Origin: Acinetobacter sp. N54.MGS-139 | Lineage (GTDB): Bacteria > Pseudomonadota > Gammaproteobacteria > Burkholderiales > Burkholderiaceae_F | DNA length: 64,000 nucleotides | Direction of reading: 5' to 3' | Assembly: GCA_000980495.1 (NCBI GenBank) | Contig: LARN01000015.1 | Location: 57,018 to 121,017, forward strand | Shown here: in pieces, positions 17,145 to 27,582 of the stretch | Layout: each line of letters starts with the position of its first letter | How positions within the stretch are numbered: the first letter of the stretch is position 1 | Program-made: the position numbers and the translations under genes | The notes under the pieces: generated by a model | What the model was told of the DNA's origin: nothing | Databases searched by the model: none | Seen by the model: only the letters and a program-made list of their open reading frames with translations

Positions 17145-17170
17145 TGCTCTGCTTCAAATGAAGCAGAGCA
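17145..17170 (-). repeat. Perfect hairpin directly after rpsT
   Basis: An 11-bp perfect inverted repeat (TGCTCTGCTTC/GAAGCAGAGCA) with a 4-nt loop, starting 11 bp past the rpsT stop and lying before the true terminator. No T-run follows it, so it may stabilise the 3' end of the mRNA or block 3' exonucleases. Confidence 0.7.
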
Positions 17171-17181
17171 GAAAAGATTGA

Positions 17182-17445
17182 TTAGGCCATTGCCTTGATA
17201 GCAACAACCAGGCGGCTCTTATGACGAGCAGCGGCGTTCTTATGAAGAACACCCTTGTCAGCCATAGAGTCGATCACAGACTGAGCTGTGACGTAGAGAG
17301 TCTGAGCAGCAGCTTTGTCGCCGGCGAGAATAGCCTTGCGAACGTTCTTGATAGCTGTGCGATAGCGAGAACGCTGTGCAGAGAGGTGCTTGTTGCGAGC
17401 AACTGCCTGGATAGCGCGCTTGCGAGCTTGCTTAGAATTTGCCAT
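17182..17445 (-). CDS. rpsT: 30S ribosomal protein S20
   Basis: 87 residues, very basic, with the S20 pattern [20 protein letters not shown] at the N-terminus, [13 protein letters not shown], and the C-terminal [16 protein letters not shown]20 is a three-helix protein binding 16S rRNA in the 30S body. Monocistronic, divergent from murJ (the rpsT-murJ divergent pair is common in betaproteobacteria), with two hairpins behind it. Confidence 0.98.
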   Translation of the reverse strand: MANSKQARKRAIQAVARNKHLSAQRSRYRTAIKNVRKAILAGDKAAAQTLYVTAQSVIDSMADKGVLHKNAAARHKSRLVVAIKAMA

Positions 17446-17702
17446 TGTTTCTTTCCTTGCCTATGCGAGTGGCGAGTTTTCTTACTTTACCGGTCGCCAC
17501 TAGCAATACTACGGGCTCGGCCGGTTTGGTTAAACAAATAAGGTAATCCGATCCTCGGACCGAATTCCACGAAAGTGCAGAATTATACGGAAAATCTCTT
17601 TTGTTTTCAACCGCAAACTTATGCCGCCCTGCCGCTCGGCTGATAGAATTTTGACTGACCTGAATCCTGTTGATTGCAGGCTTTTTTCTTTTCGAGATCG
17701 CA

Positions 17703-19253
17703 GTGAGTATTTTCCGTAATGCAGCCGTTATTTCGGCAATGACGCTTTTGTCCCGAGTCACAGGTTTGATCCGGGATATTTTGATTGCCCGTGTGTTTGG
17801 TGTCAGCGGAGACACGGACGCGTATTACGTTGCATTTCGATTGCCGAACCTATTGAGACGTCTTTTTGCAGAAGGTGCTTTCCAGCAGGCCTTTGTGCCG
17901 ATGCTGGCAGATGTGAAGAGCAATCGTTCGGCAGAAGAAACAAAGTCTTTTATTGATAAAGTTGCCTCTCTGCTCGGGTTCATCGTTCTTTGTGTCAGCA
18001 TTTTAGGTGTCATTGCTGCTCCGATCCTCGTGTTTGTGATCGCTTCCGGTCTTGCGGAAGAACCGGCGACGTTTGATACGGCAACGCGCCTGACCCGCTA
18101 TATGTTTCCTTACATATTCTTTATGTCCTTGGTGGCGTTGAGTTCTTCCGTACTCAATACCTGGAAGCATTTTGCGATTCCTGCGGCCGTTCCGATTCTT
18201 CTCAACCTTTCTTTGATTACAGCGACACTGTTTGTAGCGCCGTTGTTTGATCAGCCGATTTACGCTTTAGCGGTCGGCGTGATGGCCGGCGGTTTCCTGC
18301 AGCTGGCGGTGCAGATTCCGCAGCTCGCCAAGCTCCACTTGCTGCCGAGATTTGTAAATCCGTTTAAAGCCATGAAAGACCCGTCGGTCAGACGGGTTTT
18401 GAAGCTTATGGTGCCGGCACTCTTTGCCGTAGGTGTCGCGCAGATCTCGATCTTGATTAACACGAACATCGCTTCTTTTCTTGCCGAAGGCTCGGTGACT
18501 TGGCTGGCCTATGCCGACCGTCTGATGGAATTCCCGACAGCGCTGCTCGGCGTTGCGCTGGGTACGGTTCTTTTGCCGAGCTTGTCAGCGGCTTTCGCAA
18601 AGGGCATGACGGATCGCTATAACGCACTGCTCGATTGGGGCTTGAAGCTCGTGGTGGCTTTTGCCGTCCCTGCGGCCATTGGCCTAGCGCTTCTCGGGGA
18701 AGGGTTGGTGTCCGTGTTGTTCCAGAGCAGCCGTTTTAATGTGAACGACGTTTATCAGACAGCGACGGCCGTGACGGGTTACTCCATCGGATTGATCGGT
18801 CTGATCGGAATCAAAATCCTGGCGCCGGGTTTTTACGCCCAGAAGGACATTAAAACTCCCGTTAAGGTTGCCTGCGCTGCTTTAATCGTGACGCAGATCT
18901 TTAACTTAGTGAACGTTCCGCTGTTTTCTCATGCGGGTTTGGCGTTGTCCGTGGGGCTCGGCGCCTGCTTTAATGCCTGCTGTTTATTGATTATCCTGCG
19001 TCGCCGCGGTGTGTTTACGCCGCTTGCCGGCTGGAAAAAACTTTTCCTTACGGTGATTGTCGGCAGTATTCTTTTAACGGCTTATCTATTAGTTATTCAG
19101 CACTATTGTGACTGGACGCAGATGGCGTATCCCTGGGCGGTTAAATTGGGCCTTGTGCTCGGTGTTGTTATGGGGGCGGCCGTACTTTATATCGGAACAC
19201 TGGCCGTTTGCGGCTATCGTTTATCTGCCCTGAAAGCCAGCGAAGTCGATTGA
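17703..19253 (+). CDS. murJ: Lipid II flippase MurJ (MviN)
   Basis: 516 residues from the GTG at 17703. That start gives MSIFRNAAVISAMTLLSRVTG, matching the usual MurJ N-terminus; an upstream TTG at 17670 would add 11 residues without family support. About 14 membrane helices. Family features include the FGVSGDTDAYYVAFRLPNLLRRLFAEGAF segment at about 28-56 with its arginines and acidic residue, and QAFVPMLAD. It flips lipid II to the periplasm for peptidoglycan synthesis. Divergent from rpsT; a bidirectional terminator follows. Confidence 0.96.
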   Translation: MSIFRNAAVISAMTLLSRVTGLIRDILIARVFGVSGDTDAYYVAFRLPNLLRRLFAEGAFQQAFVPMLADVKSNRSAEETKSFIDKVASLLGFIVLCVSILGVIAAPILVFVIASGLAEEPATFDTATRLTRYMFPYIFFMSLVALSSSVLNTWKHFAIPAAVPILLNLSLITATLFVAPLFDQPIYALAVGVMAGGFLQLAVQIPQLAKLHLLPRFVNPFKAMKDPSVRRVLKLMVPALFAVGVAQISILINTNIASFLAEGSVTWLAYADRLMEFPTALLGVALGTVLLPSLSAAFAKGMTDRYNALLDWGLKLVVAFAVPAAIGLALLGEGLVSVLFQSSRFNVNDVYQTATAVTGYSIGLIGLIGIKILAPGFYAQKDIKTPVKVACAALIVTQIFNLVNVPLFSHAGLALSVGLGACFNACCLLIILRRRGVFTPLAGWKKLFLTVIVGSILLTAYLLVIQHYCDWTQMAYPWAVKLGLVLGVVMGAAVLYIGTLAVCGYRLSALKASEVD

Positions 19254-19275
19254 TCCGCGGAGATGCCGCAAATGA

Positions 19276-19309
19276 AAACGGCCTGCTCAGTTGATTGGGC
19301 AAGCCGTTT
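19276..19309. terminator. Bidirectional terminator after murJ
   Basis: Stem AAACGGC/GCCGTTT with an inner TGCTCA/TGGGCA pairing. It lies between the convergent murJ gene and the acidic protein gene; T-rich sequence follows on the plus strand. Confidence 0.8.
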
Positions 19310-19319
19310 AGTCTTTTAA

Positions 19320-19628
19320 TTACTGAACCTCGTCAGGCATTTCTGCGTCTTGTTCTTCGAATTCGACTTTGTGTTTCAAAGGCAAGACGGACGGGAACGC
19401 GACGAGTTCATCGTCGGGCATGGATAGCAACGCATCGGGACCGTCTTTGGCGCTGTTGAACGCATAGTTCAGTTTTGCGTAGACGTTGGCAATGTTTTCT
19501 TCCAAGATCTCTTTGACTTCTTCGGGACTGTCTTCGACCTGAGCGATCAGATCTTCCAAAGCTTCTTTAGCGTCATTCAGTGTTGCAAGCGTCCACTCGG
19601 GGTCGTATTCCAATTGTTCTTCACTCAT
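19320..19628 (-). CDS. Small acidic protein of unknown function
   Basis: 102 residues, strongly acidic, with no signal peptide or membrane segment. A predicted long helix about 14-60 (TLNDAKEALEDLIAQVEDS, VKEILEENIANVYAKLNYAFNSA) is followed by a disordered acidic tail ending in PDEVQ. A GAG ribosome site (agaggcgc) lies upstream of the ATG. I do not recognise a family. It follows the acetyltransferase gene by 29 bp on the same strand, so the two may be cotranscribed. Confidence 0.75.
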   Translation of the reverse strand: MSEEQLEYDPEWTLATLNDAKEALEDLIAQVEDSPEEVKEILEENIANVYAKLNYAFNSAKDGPDALLSMPDDELVAFPSVLPLKHKVEFEEQDAEMPDEVQ

Positions 19629-19657
19629 TTATTTGCGCCTCTCTAATTATTCTGAGA

Positions 19658-20188
19658 TCAACAGTTCATTGTATCGCCGCCGGCGAGCGTTCTTTGCATT
19701 AGGACAGAATCCAGCCACCGATCGAATTTATAACCGACGTTTTTGAGGACGCCGACATGACGGAATCCGCAATGTTCGTGCAGTTTGATGGAAGCCGTAT
19801 TTTCGGAGTCACCGATCACGGCGATCATTTCCCTGAAGCCCCTGAGGTCGCACTCAGCAATGAGCGAGGTCAGAAGCTGCGTGCCTACGCCTAATCTGCG
19901 GCATTCCGGATGAACATAAATTGAGTCTTCCACAGTGTAGCGATAAGCCTTTCGCGGACGGTATTGGCCGGCGTAAGCAAATCCCAAGATTTGATGTTCC
20001 AGTTCCGCGACTAAATACGGATAATGGCCCGCTTCAATAGCCTGCATGCGTGAGAGCATTTCCTCTTCGGAAGGAGGCGTGACTTCGAAGCTGGCAGTAC
20101 CGAGCAAAACGGCTTGTTCGTAAATACTTGCGATCCCGCCGATGTCGGCCGGTTCAGCTTTGCGAATATTGACAAAAAGCTTTTCCAT
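19658..20188 (-). CDS. GNAT N-acetyltransferase, phosphinothricin/methionine-sulfoximine type
   Basis: 176 residues. Starts [22 protein letters not shown], the beginning of the Pat/MddA subgroup of GNAT enzymes; acetyl-CoA is held by the motif [11 protein letters not shown] (R/Q-x-x-G-x-G) near 96-106. C-terminal [23 protein letters not shown] is also typical, with the GFxxVGxxxxVGxKF pattern. Cytoplasmic; acetylates an amino group of a small amino-acid analogue such as methionine sulfoximine or sulfone. Divergent from aroC; 99 bp separate the two start codons. Confidence 0.88.
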   Translation of the reverse strand: MEKLFVNIRKAEPADIGGIASIYEQAVLLGTASFEVTPPSEEEMLSRMQAIEAGHYPYLVAELEHQILGFAYAGQYRPRKAYRYTVEDSIYVHPECRRLGVGTQLLTSLIAECDLRGFREMIAVIGDSENTASIKLHEHCGFRHVGVLKNVGYKFDRWLDSVLMQRTLAGGDTMNC

Positions 20189-20287
20189 ACGATTTACTCA
20201 TCAATTGACATCAGAAATTCTACGTGTTTGGGATACAATTTTTTACGTTCCGCTCCCAAAAAGGAGCATAACTTCGAGGAATTTTCG

Positions 20288-21361
20288 ATGCCGGGTTCAC
20301 GTTTGGGCGAATACTTTTCTGTGATTAATTTTGGCGAGTCTCACGGACCCGCAATTGGGTGCGTGATCGACGGATGTCCTCCGGGCATGGATTTAAGTCA
20401 GGAAGACATTCAAAAAGAACTCGACCGCAGACGCCCCGGAACCTCACGACATGTCACACAGCGCAAAGAAAGCGACGCAGTTGAAATCCTTTCCGGGGTT
20501 TATCAAGGGAAGACGACGGGAACGCCGATTGCGCTCTTGATTCGAAATGAGGATCAGAGAAGCAAGGACTACTCAGTGATCGAAAACTTGTTCCGACCGG
20601 CTCACGCTGATTACACCTATTACAAAAAATTCGGAATCCGAGATCCCCGCGGAGGCGGCAGAAGTTCGGCTCGACTGACAGCTCCGACGGTTGCCGCCGG
20701 TGCCGTTGCCAAGAAATGGCTTGCAGAAAATTTGAATATCCGGATTCGTGCCTGTCTAATAAATTTAGGCGGGATTCCTTTGGAAGTAAAAGATTGGTCG
20801 GTCGTCGACAACAATCCCTTTTTTACGGCTGATCCTGAGAAAGTTCTGGAGTTAGAAGCCTTCATGGATGATTTGCGCCGCGCTGGAGATTCAGCCGGAA
20901 GCGAAATCTATGTTGAAGCTTTAGGCGTTCCTCCTGGACTCGGAGAGCCGATCTACCGTCGACTGGATGCCTGTTTGGCTTATGCCTTTATGGGTCTTAA
21001 TGCCGTAAAAGGCGTCGAGATCGGAGACGGTTTTGAAGTTGTCGGTTGTCGAGGAAGCTTGAACGCAGATCGTATGGGTACGCAGTACAAAGATGGGTTT
21101 GCGAGCAATCATGCCGGCGGCATTTTGGGGGGCATTTCAACGGGCGCACCGATTACGGCAAAGGTTGCGATCAAACCGACGCCCTCGATTCGTCAGGAAA
21201 TGCCAACGCTGACCGTCGACGGTAACGACACAGTCGTCTCAACAAAAGGCAGACATGATCCGTGCGTGGGTATTCGTGCAACACCGATTCTTGAGGCTCT
21301 CACTGCTTTGGTATTGATCGATCAAGTCATGGCACAGAGAGGCCAATGCGGAAGAATTTGA
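20288..21361 (+). CDS. aroC: Chorismate synthase
   Basis: 357 residues from the ATG at 20288, which follows a GAGGA site and gives the usual N-terminus [20 protein letters not shown] longer open frame begins at 20114, but its extra 58 codons lie across the divergent promoter region and are rejected. Converts EPSP to chorismate using reduced FMN. GESHG (16-20), the C-terminal [17 protein letters not shown] and HVTQRKESD are in place. The FMN-site motif usually written RSSARET reads RSSARLT here. A short GCTCC/GGAGC hairpin lies in the leader. Confidence 0.95.
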   Translation: MPGSRLGEYFSVINFGESHGPAIGCVIDGCPPGMDLSQEDIQKELDRRRPGTSRHVTQRKESDAVEILSGVYQGKTTGTPIALLIRNEDQRSKDYSVIENLFRPAHADYTYYKKFGIRDPRGGGRSSARLTAPTVAAGAVAKKWLAENLNIRIRACLINLGGIPLEVKDWSVVDNNPFFTADPEKVLELEAFMDDLRRAGDSAGSEIYVEALGVPPGLGEPIYRRLDACLAYAFMGLNAVKGVEIGDGFEVVGCRGSLNADRMGTQYKDGFASNHAGGILGGISTGAPITAKVAIKPTPSIRQEMPTLTVDGNDTVVSTKGRHDPCVGIRATPILEALTALVLIDQVMAQRGQCGRI

Positions 21362-21378
21362 GAATCTAGAAATAGAAA

Positions 21379-21397
21379 CGGGACCGAAGCGGTCCCG
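21379..21397. terminator. Terminator between aroC and the amino acid symporter gene
   Basis: An 8-bp perfect stem (CGGGACCG/CGGTCCCG) with a 3-nt loop between convergent genes. The T-run is weak on either side. Confidence 0.75.
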
Positions 21398-21406
21398 ATT
21401 TCAATA

Positions 21407-22840
21407 TTAGTTAGATTTTCTACGGCGATCTTCGTCGCGTGGCCAGCACTGAACTCCTTTCTTGTCCGGAAGAATTCTCGGATCAAAAACCGGATCCAGG
21501 ATGCCTCTGCGCTTCTGAGCGTTGTAATCACGTAAAGCGGCAATAGCGTATTTGCCGAGCATGAAAATGGCGACCAAGTTCACGATAGCCATCAAGGCCA
21601 TGAACAGGTCGGCCATGTCCCAAACGAGTGAAAGGGAAGCGATCGAGCCGACAAAGACCATCACAACGACAAATACTCGGAAGATCGGCATGGCGTATTT
21701 GCTTTTGGAAATGAAAGGCATGTTCATTTCGCCGTAGAAGTAGTTGCCGATGATGGAGCTGAAAGCAAAGAACAGCACAATGACGGTCATAAAGAAGTTT
21801 GTCCACTCGCCGAGCTGACCGGCCACGGATTTCTGAACAAGCGCAATTCCTGTGAGTTTGGAACCCATCATCCATTCCGGAGAGAGAAGAACCAGCATTG
21901 CAGAGGCGGTGCAGACAAACAGCGTGTCGAAGTACACACCCATCGCCTGAATAAGACCCTGCTTAACAGGGTGAGAGGCGTCGGCTGCTGCGGCAGCGTT
22001 CGGAACAGCACCCATACCGGCTTCGTTGGAGAAGAGACCACGCTTAATACCGGTCATCAAGGCGACACCGATAGCAGCACCTGTGATGGAGTCAAAGCTG
22101 AAGGCTTTGGTCACGATCATGAGCAGAACGCGAGGGACTTCAGTGATATTCATGCAGGTCACGACAAAAGCGAGAAGAAGGTAGGCGCCCGCCATGAACG
22201 GAACCATAAAGCTGGCAACCTTCGCAATACGTGTCATGCCGCCGAAGATCACTAAGCCGGTGACTATAGCAAGGATTAGTCCGGTATATGCGGGTTTGAG
22301 TCCCGTCGTGGTTTCAATAGACAGAGAAATCGTGTTGGCCTGGACGGAATTGAAGATCAGTGCGTAAGTGACGGAAATTAACACGGCAAAAACACCTGCC
22401 CAGAAAGGCGAGCCCAAAGCATTCTTGATGTAGTAAGCAGGGCCGCCCATGAAGCCGCCGCCGGGCTTCTTTACCTTATAGATCTGAGCAAGGGTGGACT
22501 CGATAAATCCGCTGGCTGCGCCCAGAGTGGCAATAACCCACATCCAGAAGATGGCGCCGGGACCGCCGGTAACCACAGCGATGGCAATACCGGCAATGTT
22601 GCCGACGCCGACGCGGGAGGCTGTGGAAATACAAAAGGCCTGAAAAGGAGAAATGTGTCCTTCAGGCCTCGGAGTGCGGGACCCTTCCAGAACACAGCGG
22701 AACATTTCCCTGACGTTAGTGATCTGGACAAAACGAGTGCAAAACGTGAACCAAAGGCCAACGCAGATTAAAAGTCCGATCAGGATGTACGACCAAAGGA
22801 TGTTATTTAAAGAAGAAATAATTGAAGCGAACCAGTCCAT
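21407..22840 (-). CDS. Alanine/glycine:cation symporter (AGCS family)
   Basis: 477 residues, about ten membrane helices. Recognised by the AGCS signatures: FQAFCISTASRVGVGNIAGIA near 65-85, GGPGAIFWMW, GGGFMGGPAYYIKNALG near 125-140, and SNEAGMGAVPNAAAAAD near 270-286. It imports alanine or glycine with sodium or protons through the inner membrane. The basic C-terminus (DRRRKSN) is cytoplasmic. Single gene, divergent from leuC over 377 bp. Confidence 0.94.
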   Translation of the reverse strand: MDWFASIISSLNNILWSYILIGLLICVGLWFTFCTRFVQITNVREMFRCVLEGSRTPRPEGHISPFQAFCISTASRVGVGNIAGIAIAVVTGGPGAIFWMWVIATLGAASGFIESTLAQIYKVKKPGGGFMGGPAYYIKNALGSPFWAGVFAVLISVTYALIFNSVQANTISLSIETTTGLKPAYTGLILAIVTGLVIFGGMTRIAKVASFMVPFMAGAYLLLAFVVTCMNITEVPRVLLMIVTKAFSFDSITGAAIGVALMTGIKRGLFSNEAGMGAVPNAAAAADASHPVKQGLIQAMGVYFDTLFVCTASAMLVLLSPEWMMGSKLTGIALVQKSVAGQLGEWTNFFMTVIVLFFAFSSIIGNYFYGEMNMPFISKSKYAMPIFRVFVVVMVFVGSIASLSLVWDMADLFMALMAIVNLVAIFMLGKYAIAALRDYNAQKRRGILDPVFDPRILPDKKGVQCWPRDEDRRRKSN

Positions 22841-23217
22841 TTGATATTGAAATTAAGCGATTGGAAACGAGAGCGCTCAAGACGTACCTGGTTTGCTTAC
22901 ACTGAGATCAGGGCCGGATGTCTTTTCATCATGACGGTTGTATTGACATCTAAGAGATCTCAAAGAAGAAACCGAGTAGGGCTTTTACATTCCGAAATGC
23001 GGAAAAACACTCAGCCTTCCATTCTAATTGTTCGTACCGACAATCAGCGGGAAGGGGCGAAAAAAATCGCAAAAATTTAAAAATTTCGGAATTCGTTAGC
23101 GTCTCGGTGAAATTGCTGACCGAAGACAGTCAGAAAATCTTACAGATTTTTATTCGCCGTGCTTTTCGGTGGCATACTCAAAGAATTACTTCAAAAATTT
23201 AGTGATACCAGTAAGAA
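22841..23217. other. Divergent intergenic region between the AGCS symporter and leuC
   Basis: 377 bp holding the promoters of both divergent genes. A 7-bp AT-rich inverted repeat, AAAATCT-TAC-AGATTTT followed by TATT, lies at about 23134-23150. An extended -10-like TGGCATACT is near 23171. A 79-codon open frame at 22841 lacks a ribosome site and plausible composition. I see no leucine-rich leader peptide and no glycine riboswitch pattern. Confidence 0.5.
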
Positions 23218-24654
23218 ATGAGAACACCGGAATCCCCTAAAACACTCTACGACAAAATCTTTGACGAACACGTCGTCCGAATGGAAGAAGACGGCACTGC
23301 AACCCTCTACATCGACCGTCATCTGGTCCACGAAGTGACCAGTGCCCAGGCTTTTGAGGGACTGCGCATGAACAACCGTCCTTTGTGGCGCAAGAGCTCG
23401 ATTGTGGCCACAGCCGATCACAACACACCGACGACCGGTTGGGAAGCCGGAATGGAGGGCATTACCGATCCGATCTCCAAGCTGCAGGTCACGACATTGG
23501 ATGAAAACATTCGTCAAAACGGATGTGCGGCGTTTTTCCCGTTCCTGTCCCGCGGACAGGGCGTCATCCACGTTATGGGACCGGAAGAGGGTGCAACGCT
23601 TCCCGGCATGACTGTCGTTTGCGGTGACTCTCACACGAGCACCCATGGAGCTTGCGCAGCAATTGCCTTCGGTATCGGAACGAGTGAAGTTGAGCACGTG
23701 ATGGCAACCCAGACGCTGCTCACGAAGAAAATGAAGAACATTCGCGTGCATGTGGAGGGTAACCTCCAGCCCGGCGTGTTTGCTAAAGACCTTGCGCTCT
23801 ACATCATCGGCAAGATCGGAACGGCCGGCGGAACAGGCTGCGCTATTGAGTTTGACGGAGCTGCAATTCGTGCGCTCTCTATGGAAGGCCGCATGACGCT
23901 TTGCAATATGGCTATTGAGGCCGGTGCACGCTGCGGTTTAGTCGCCTGCGACGATAAGACAATTGAATACATGAAGGGCCGCCCACTGGCTCCGGAAGGC
24001 GAGCTTTTGGATCAGGCGATTGAATACTGGAAGACTCTGCACTCCGACGAAGGCGCCAAGTTTGATATTGAAGTCAACCTTCAGGCAGAAGACGTCGTTC
24101 CGATGGTCACATGGGGAACTTCTCCCGAGATGGTTGCGCCGATCACCGGCTGCACACCGATTCCCGAAGATCAGAAAGATCCCGTCAAACGCGAGGGCTG
24201 GGAACGCGCTTATCAATACATGGATTTGAAGCCCGGCACACCGATTACCTCGATCGCTCCGAACAACGTCTTTATCGGTTCCTGCACGAACGGCCGTATT
24301 GAAGACCTTCGAGCCGCTGCCTATGTGGTGCGCAAACTCGGTAAGAAAGTGGCTCCTACGGTTAAACAGGCCCTGGTGGTTCCGGGATCCGGACTCGTCA
24401 GAGAGCAGGCCGAGGATGAAGGGCTGGACAAGATTTTTATTGAAGCCGGATTCCAGTGGCGCCGTCCGGGCTGCTCAATGTGTCTGGCAATGAACGCTGA
24501 CCGCCTCGAGCCGGGCGACCGCTGTGCTTCTACCAGCAATCGCAACTTTGAAGGACGCCAAGGCAATAAGAGCCGCACACACCTTTGTTCTCCGGCCATG
24601 GCTGCCGCCGCGGCTATTGAAGGTCATTTTGTTGATGTACGCAAACTTTTCTAA
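23218..24654 (+). CDS. leuC: 3-isopropylmalate dehydratase large subunit
   Basis: 478 residues. Aconitase-family enzyme that isomerises isopropylmalate in leucine synthesis with LeuD. It carries HNTPTT (ADHNTPTTG), [10 protein letters not shown], and the three 4Fe-4S cysteines C356 (GSCTNGR), C419 and C422 (GCSMC). The ATG at 23218 follows weak AAG-type sequence and the N-terminus is a few residues longer than in E. coli. First gene of leuC-leuD-leuB-asd-truA. Confidence 0.97.
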   Translation: MRTPESPKTLYDKIFDEHVVRMEEDGTATLYIDRHLVHEVTSAQAFEGLRMNNRPLWRKSSIVATADHNTPTTGWEAGMEGITDPISKLQVTTLDENIRQNGCAAFFPFLSRGQGVIHVMGPEEGATLPGMTVVCGDSHTSTHGACAAIAFGIGTSEVEHVMATQTLLTKKMKNIRVHVEGNLQPGVFAKDLALYIIGKIGTAGGTGCAIEFDGAAIRALSMEGRMTLCNMAIEAGARCGLVACDDKTIEYMKGRPLAPEGELLDQAIEYWKTLHSDEGAKFDIEVNLQAEDVVPMVTWGTSPEMVAPITGCTPIPEDQKDPVKREGWERAYQYMDLKPGTPITSIAPNNVFIGSCTNGRIEDLRAAAYVVRKLGKKVAPTVKQALVVPGSGLVREQAEDEGLDKIFIEAGFQWRRPGCSMCLAMNADRLEPGDRCASTSNRNFEGRQGNKSRTHLCSPAMAAAAAIEGHFVDVRKLF

Positions 24655-24665
24655 GAGAGGCAGAG

Positions 24666-25313
24666 ATGGAAAAATTTACAGTTCTTCAAGGCATTGTCGC
24701 TCCCTTAGACCGCTCTAACGTTGACACCGATGCCATCATTCCGAAACAGTTTTTAAAGTCAATTTACCGCACCGGTTACGGCCCGAACCTTTTTGACGAA
24801 TGGCGTTATCTGGATAAAGGCGAACCGGGGATGGATCCTGCCACCCGCAAGATCAATCCGGATTTCGTATTAAATCAGCCGCGCTATCAAGGTTCGACGA
24901 TTTTGCTGGCCCGCAAGAATTTCGGCTGCGGCTCCTCCCGCGAACACGCGGCTTGGGCTCTGACACAGTACGGCTTCAGAGTGGTCATTGCACCGAGCTT
25001 TGCCGATATTTTCTATAACAATGCATTTAAAAACGGTTTGCTCCCGATCAGTCTGCCGGAGTTCGTTGTTGATTACCTGTTTGATGAGATCAAAGCAAAC
25101 AACGGATACCAACTCTCCGTCGATCTGGTCAACCGCGTTGTGATCGAACCCAACGGTAAACGTCATGAATTCGAAGTTCCTGAATTCCGCCGTTATTGCC
25201 TGCTGAACGGCTTGGACGATATCGGTATCACGCTTCAGCACGCTGACGAAATCAAGGCATTTGAACAGCAGCGTCTGAACCAGAAACCCTGGCTCGCTAA
25301 AACAATTTATTAA
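24666..25313 (+). CDS. leuD: 3-isopropylmalate dehydratase small subunit
   Basis: 215 residues, swivel domain of the LeuCD enzyme. Contains [15 protein letters not shown] at about 18-32, the substrate-binding loop [15 protein letters not shown] near 87-101, and [16 protein letters not shown]. It follows leuC by 11 bp with an AGAGG site (aagagaggcagag) before the ATG. Confidence 0.97.
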   Translation: MEKFTVLQGIVAPLDRSNVDTDAIIPKQFLKSIYRTGYGPNLFDEWRYLDKGEPGMDPATRKINPDFVLNQPRYQGSTILLARKNFGCGSSREHAAWALTQYGFRVVIAPSFADIFYNNAFKNGLLPISLPEFVVDYLFDEIKANNGYQLSVDLVNRVVIEPNGKRHEFEVPEFRRYCLLNGLDDIGITLQHADEIKAFEQQRLNQKPWLAKTIY

Positions 25314-25338
25314 TCAAACCCAAGAGAAGAAAACCAAT

Positions 25339-26409
25339 ATGAAAAAAATTGCAGTACTTGCCGGTGACGGCATCGGTCCCGAGATCATGGCTCAGGCCCT
25401 CAAAGTTTTAACCGCGCTGAAGCTCCCTCTGGAATTTGAAGAAGCCTTAGTCGGCGGCGTCGCTTATGCCGCTTTCGGTCATCCGCTTCCTGCCGAGGTT
25501 GTTGAACTTGCTAAAAAGAGCGATGCCGTTCTTTTCGGTGCCGTAGGCGACTTTAAGTATGACAGCCTGCCCCGTCATCTCCGTCCCGAACAGGCTATTC
25601 TCGGCTTAAGAAAAGCCTTAGGACTTTTCGTGAATCTTCGCCCGGCCATTTGCTATCCGGAACTGACTGCAGCTTCCTCTCTGAAGCCTGAACTTGTCTC
25701 CGGCCTGGATCTTCTTCTGGTTCGAGAACTGACCGGTGACGTTTACTTTGGTCAGCCCAGAGGCAAACGCATTAGTCCTGACGGCGCTTTTGCCGGTGCC
25801 GAAGAAGGCTTTGACACAATGCGCTACGCCGTTCCCGAAGTGGAAAGAATTGCCCACGTTGCCTTTAAAGCCGCTATGGGCCGCAGCAAACACCTTGTCA
25901 GCGTGGATAAAGCCAATGTGCTGGAAACTTCTCAGGTTTGGCGCGACACGATGATCAAGGTCAGCAAAGAATATCCGGAAGTCACCCTTGAACATATGTA
26001 TGTCGACAACGCAGCCATGCAGCTGGTTAAGGCTCCGAAGAAGATCGACGTGATGGTCACAGGCAATCTTTTCGGCGACATCCTTTCCGATGAAGCCGCC
26101 ATGCTCACGGGCTCTATCGGTATGCTGGCTTCTGCCGCGCTGAATGAGAAGGGCCAGGGCCTCTTTGAACCGTCTCACGGTTCTGCTCCCGACATTGCCG
26201 GAAAGAACATTGCAAATCCTCTAGCTCAGATTTTGTCAGCGGCCATGATGCTTCGTTATTCTTTAGGAATGGAGGAAGCAGCAGTCCGTATCGAAAATGC
26301 GGTCAAGAAAGTTCTGGCTCAGGGCTACCGCACCGGAGACATCCGCAGCGAAGGCTGCAAGCTGGTCAGCTGTTCTGAAATGGGGGATGCGGTTGTCGCC
26401 GCGCTCTAA
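25339..26409 (+). CDS. leuB: 3-isopropylmalate dehydrogenase
   Basis: 356 residues, the NAD-dependent decarboxylating dehydrogenase that yields 2-ketoisocaproate. [12 protein letters not shown] at the N-terminus, [14 protein letters not shown] near 129-142, the metal-binding [21 protein letters not shown] near 243-263, and [18 protein letters not shown] are all intact. 25 bp behind leuD, with an AGAGAAG site. Part of the leu operon. Confidence 0.97.
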   Translation: MKKIAVLAGDGIGPEIMAQALKVLTALKLPLEFEEALVGGVAYAAFGHPLPAEVVELAKKSDAVLFGAVGDFKYDSLPRHLRPEQAILGLRKALGLFVNLRPAICYPELTAASSLKPELVSGLDLLLVRELTGDVYFGQPRGKRISPDGAFAGAEEGFDTMRYAVPEVERIAHVAFKAAMGRSKHLVSVDKANVLETSQVWRDTMIKVSKEYPEVTLEHMYVDNAAMQLVKAPKKIDVMVTGNLFGDILSDEAAMLTGSIGMLASAALNEKGQGLFEPSHGSAPDIAGKNIANPLAQILSAAMMLRYSLGMEEAAVRIENAVKKVLAQGYRTGDIRSEGCKLVSCSEMGDAVVAAL

Positions 26410-26445
26410 AGCAAAGTGAAGCACTACTCAATAGGAGAAACACAA

Positions 26446-27576
26446 ATGTTGAAATTAGGTATGGTTGGCTGGCGAGGAATGGTCGGCTCCGTGTTGATGG
26501 ACAGAATGAAGCAGGAAGACGACTTTAAGTTTGTCAGCACCACATTCTTCTCTACCAGTAACGCCGGCGGCAAAGCACCGGAAGTTCCTAATTCCGATCC
26601 TATTCTGAAGGATGCCGATGATCTGGACGCATTGGCTGCTTGCGATGTCGTCATTTCCTGCCAGGGCGGTGACTGGACAAAAGCCCACTTCAAACCGCTT
26701 CGCGACAAAGGCTGGAACGGCTACTGGATTGACGCTGCTTCCACGCTGCGTATGGAAAAGGACGCCATCATTGTTCTCGACCCTGTGAACATGGACGTCA
26801 TTCAGAAGGGCTTGCGTGAAGGCGTTAAGAACTATATCGGCGGCAACTGCACAGTCAGCTTGATGCTGATGGCCTTGGACGGCCTGATCCGCGCTGACTT
26901 GGTCGAATGGATCTCTTCCATGACCTACCAAGCTGCTTCCGGCGCCGGCGCCCCCAACATGCGCGAACTGCTTGAACAGATTGGTGCTCTCTACGGCGTT
27001 GTTGCCGAAGATTTGAAGGATCCTCGCTCTGCCATTCTGGCAATCGACCGCAAAGTTACCGAAGAACTTCGTTCTACTGACTTCCCGGACAAAGCTTTCG
27101 GTGTGCCTCTTGCCGGCAGCCTGATTCCCTGGATCGACAAAGAAGTCGAACACGGACAGAGCCGCGAAGAATGGAAGGGCGGTGCTGAAGCTAACAAGAT
27201 TTTGGGCAAACCCGCTATCGGAGAGCCCGGATGCATGCCGGTTGACGGTTTATGCGTTCGTGTCGGATCCATGCGCTGCCACTCTCAGGCTTTGACGATC
27301 AAACTGAAGAAAGATGTTTCCTGCGAAGAAATCGAAAGACTTCTTGCCGAAGCCAATCAGTGGGTTAAAGTCATTCCGAACCGTAAAGAAGAGTCTATTC
27401 ACGAACTGACGCCGGCTAAGGTTTCCGGCACGCTGTCTGTTCCTATCGGCCGTATTCATAAGCTGAACTTCGGTCCGGAATACGTCACAGCCTTCACAGT
27501 CGGCGACCAGCTCCTGTGGGGTGCTGCCGAGCCGCTGCGCCGCATGCTGCGTATTCTCGTTGACTTCAAAGCCTAA
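26446..27576 (+). CDS. asd: Aspartate-semialdehyde dehydrogenase
   Basis: 376 residues from the ATG at 26446, which follows AGGAGAAACACAA; a frame opening at 26416 adds ten unsupported residues. Reduces aspartyl phosphate to the semialdehyde, feeding lysine/diaminopimelate, threonine and methionine. N-terminal [15 protein letters not shown] binds NADP, the active cysteine is C135 in GGNCTVSLM, and the Gram-negative-type insertions are present. 36 bp after leuB. In most Burkholderiales fimV sits directly behind asd; here truA does. Confidence 0.97.
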   Translation: MLKLGMVGWRGMVGSVLMDRMKQEDDFKFVSTTFFSTSNAGGKAPEVPNSDPILKDADDLDALAACDVVISCQGGDWTKAHFKPLRDKGWNGYWIDAASTLRMEKDAIIVLDPVNMDVIQKGLREGVKNYIGGNCTVSLMLMALDGLIRADLVEWISSMTYQAASGAGAPNMRELLEQIGALYGVVAEDLKDPRSAILAIDRKVTEELRSTDFPDKAFGVPLAGSLIPWIDKEVEHGQSREEWKGGAEANKILGKPAIGEPGCMPVDGLCVRVGSMRCHSQALTIKLKKDVSCEEIERLLAEANQWVKVIPNRKEESIHELTPAKVSGTLSVPIGRIHKLNFGPEYVTAFTVGDQLLWGAAEPLRRMLRILVDFKA

Positions 27577-27582
27577 TTGCCG

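Noticed and set aside
20114-20287. N-terminal extension of chorismate synthase
   Set aside because: Lies across the divergent promoter region, has no family support, and a GAGGA site precedes the internal ATG.
22841-23080. 79-codon frame upstream of leuC
   Set aside because: No ribosome site and unlikely composition; lies in the divergent promoter region. Not a leucine-rich leader either.
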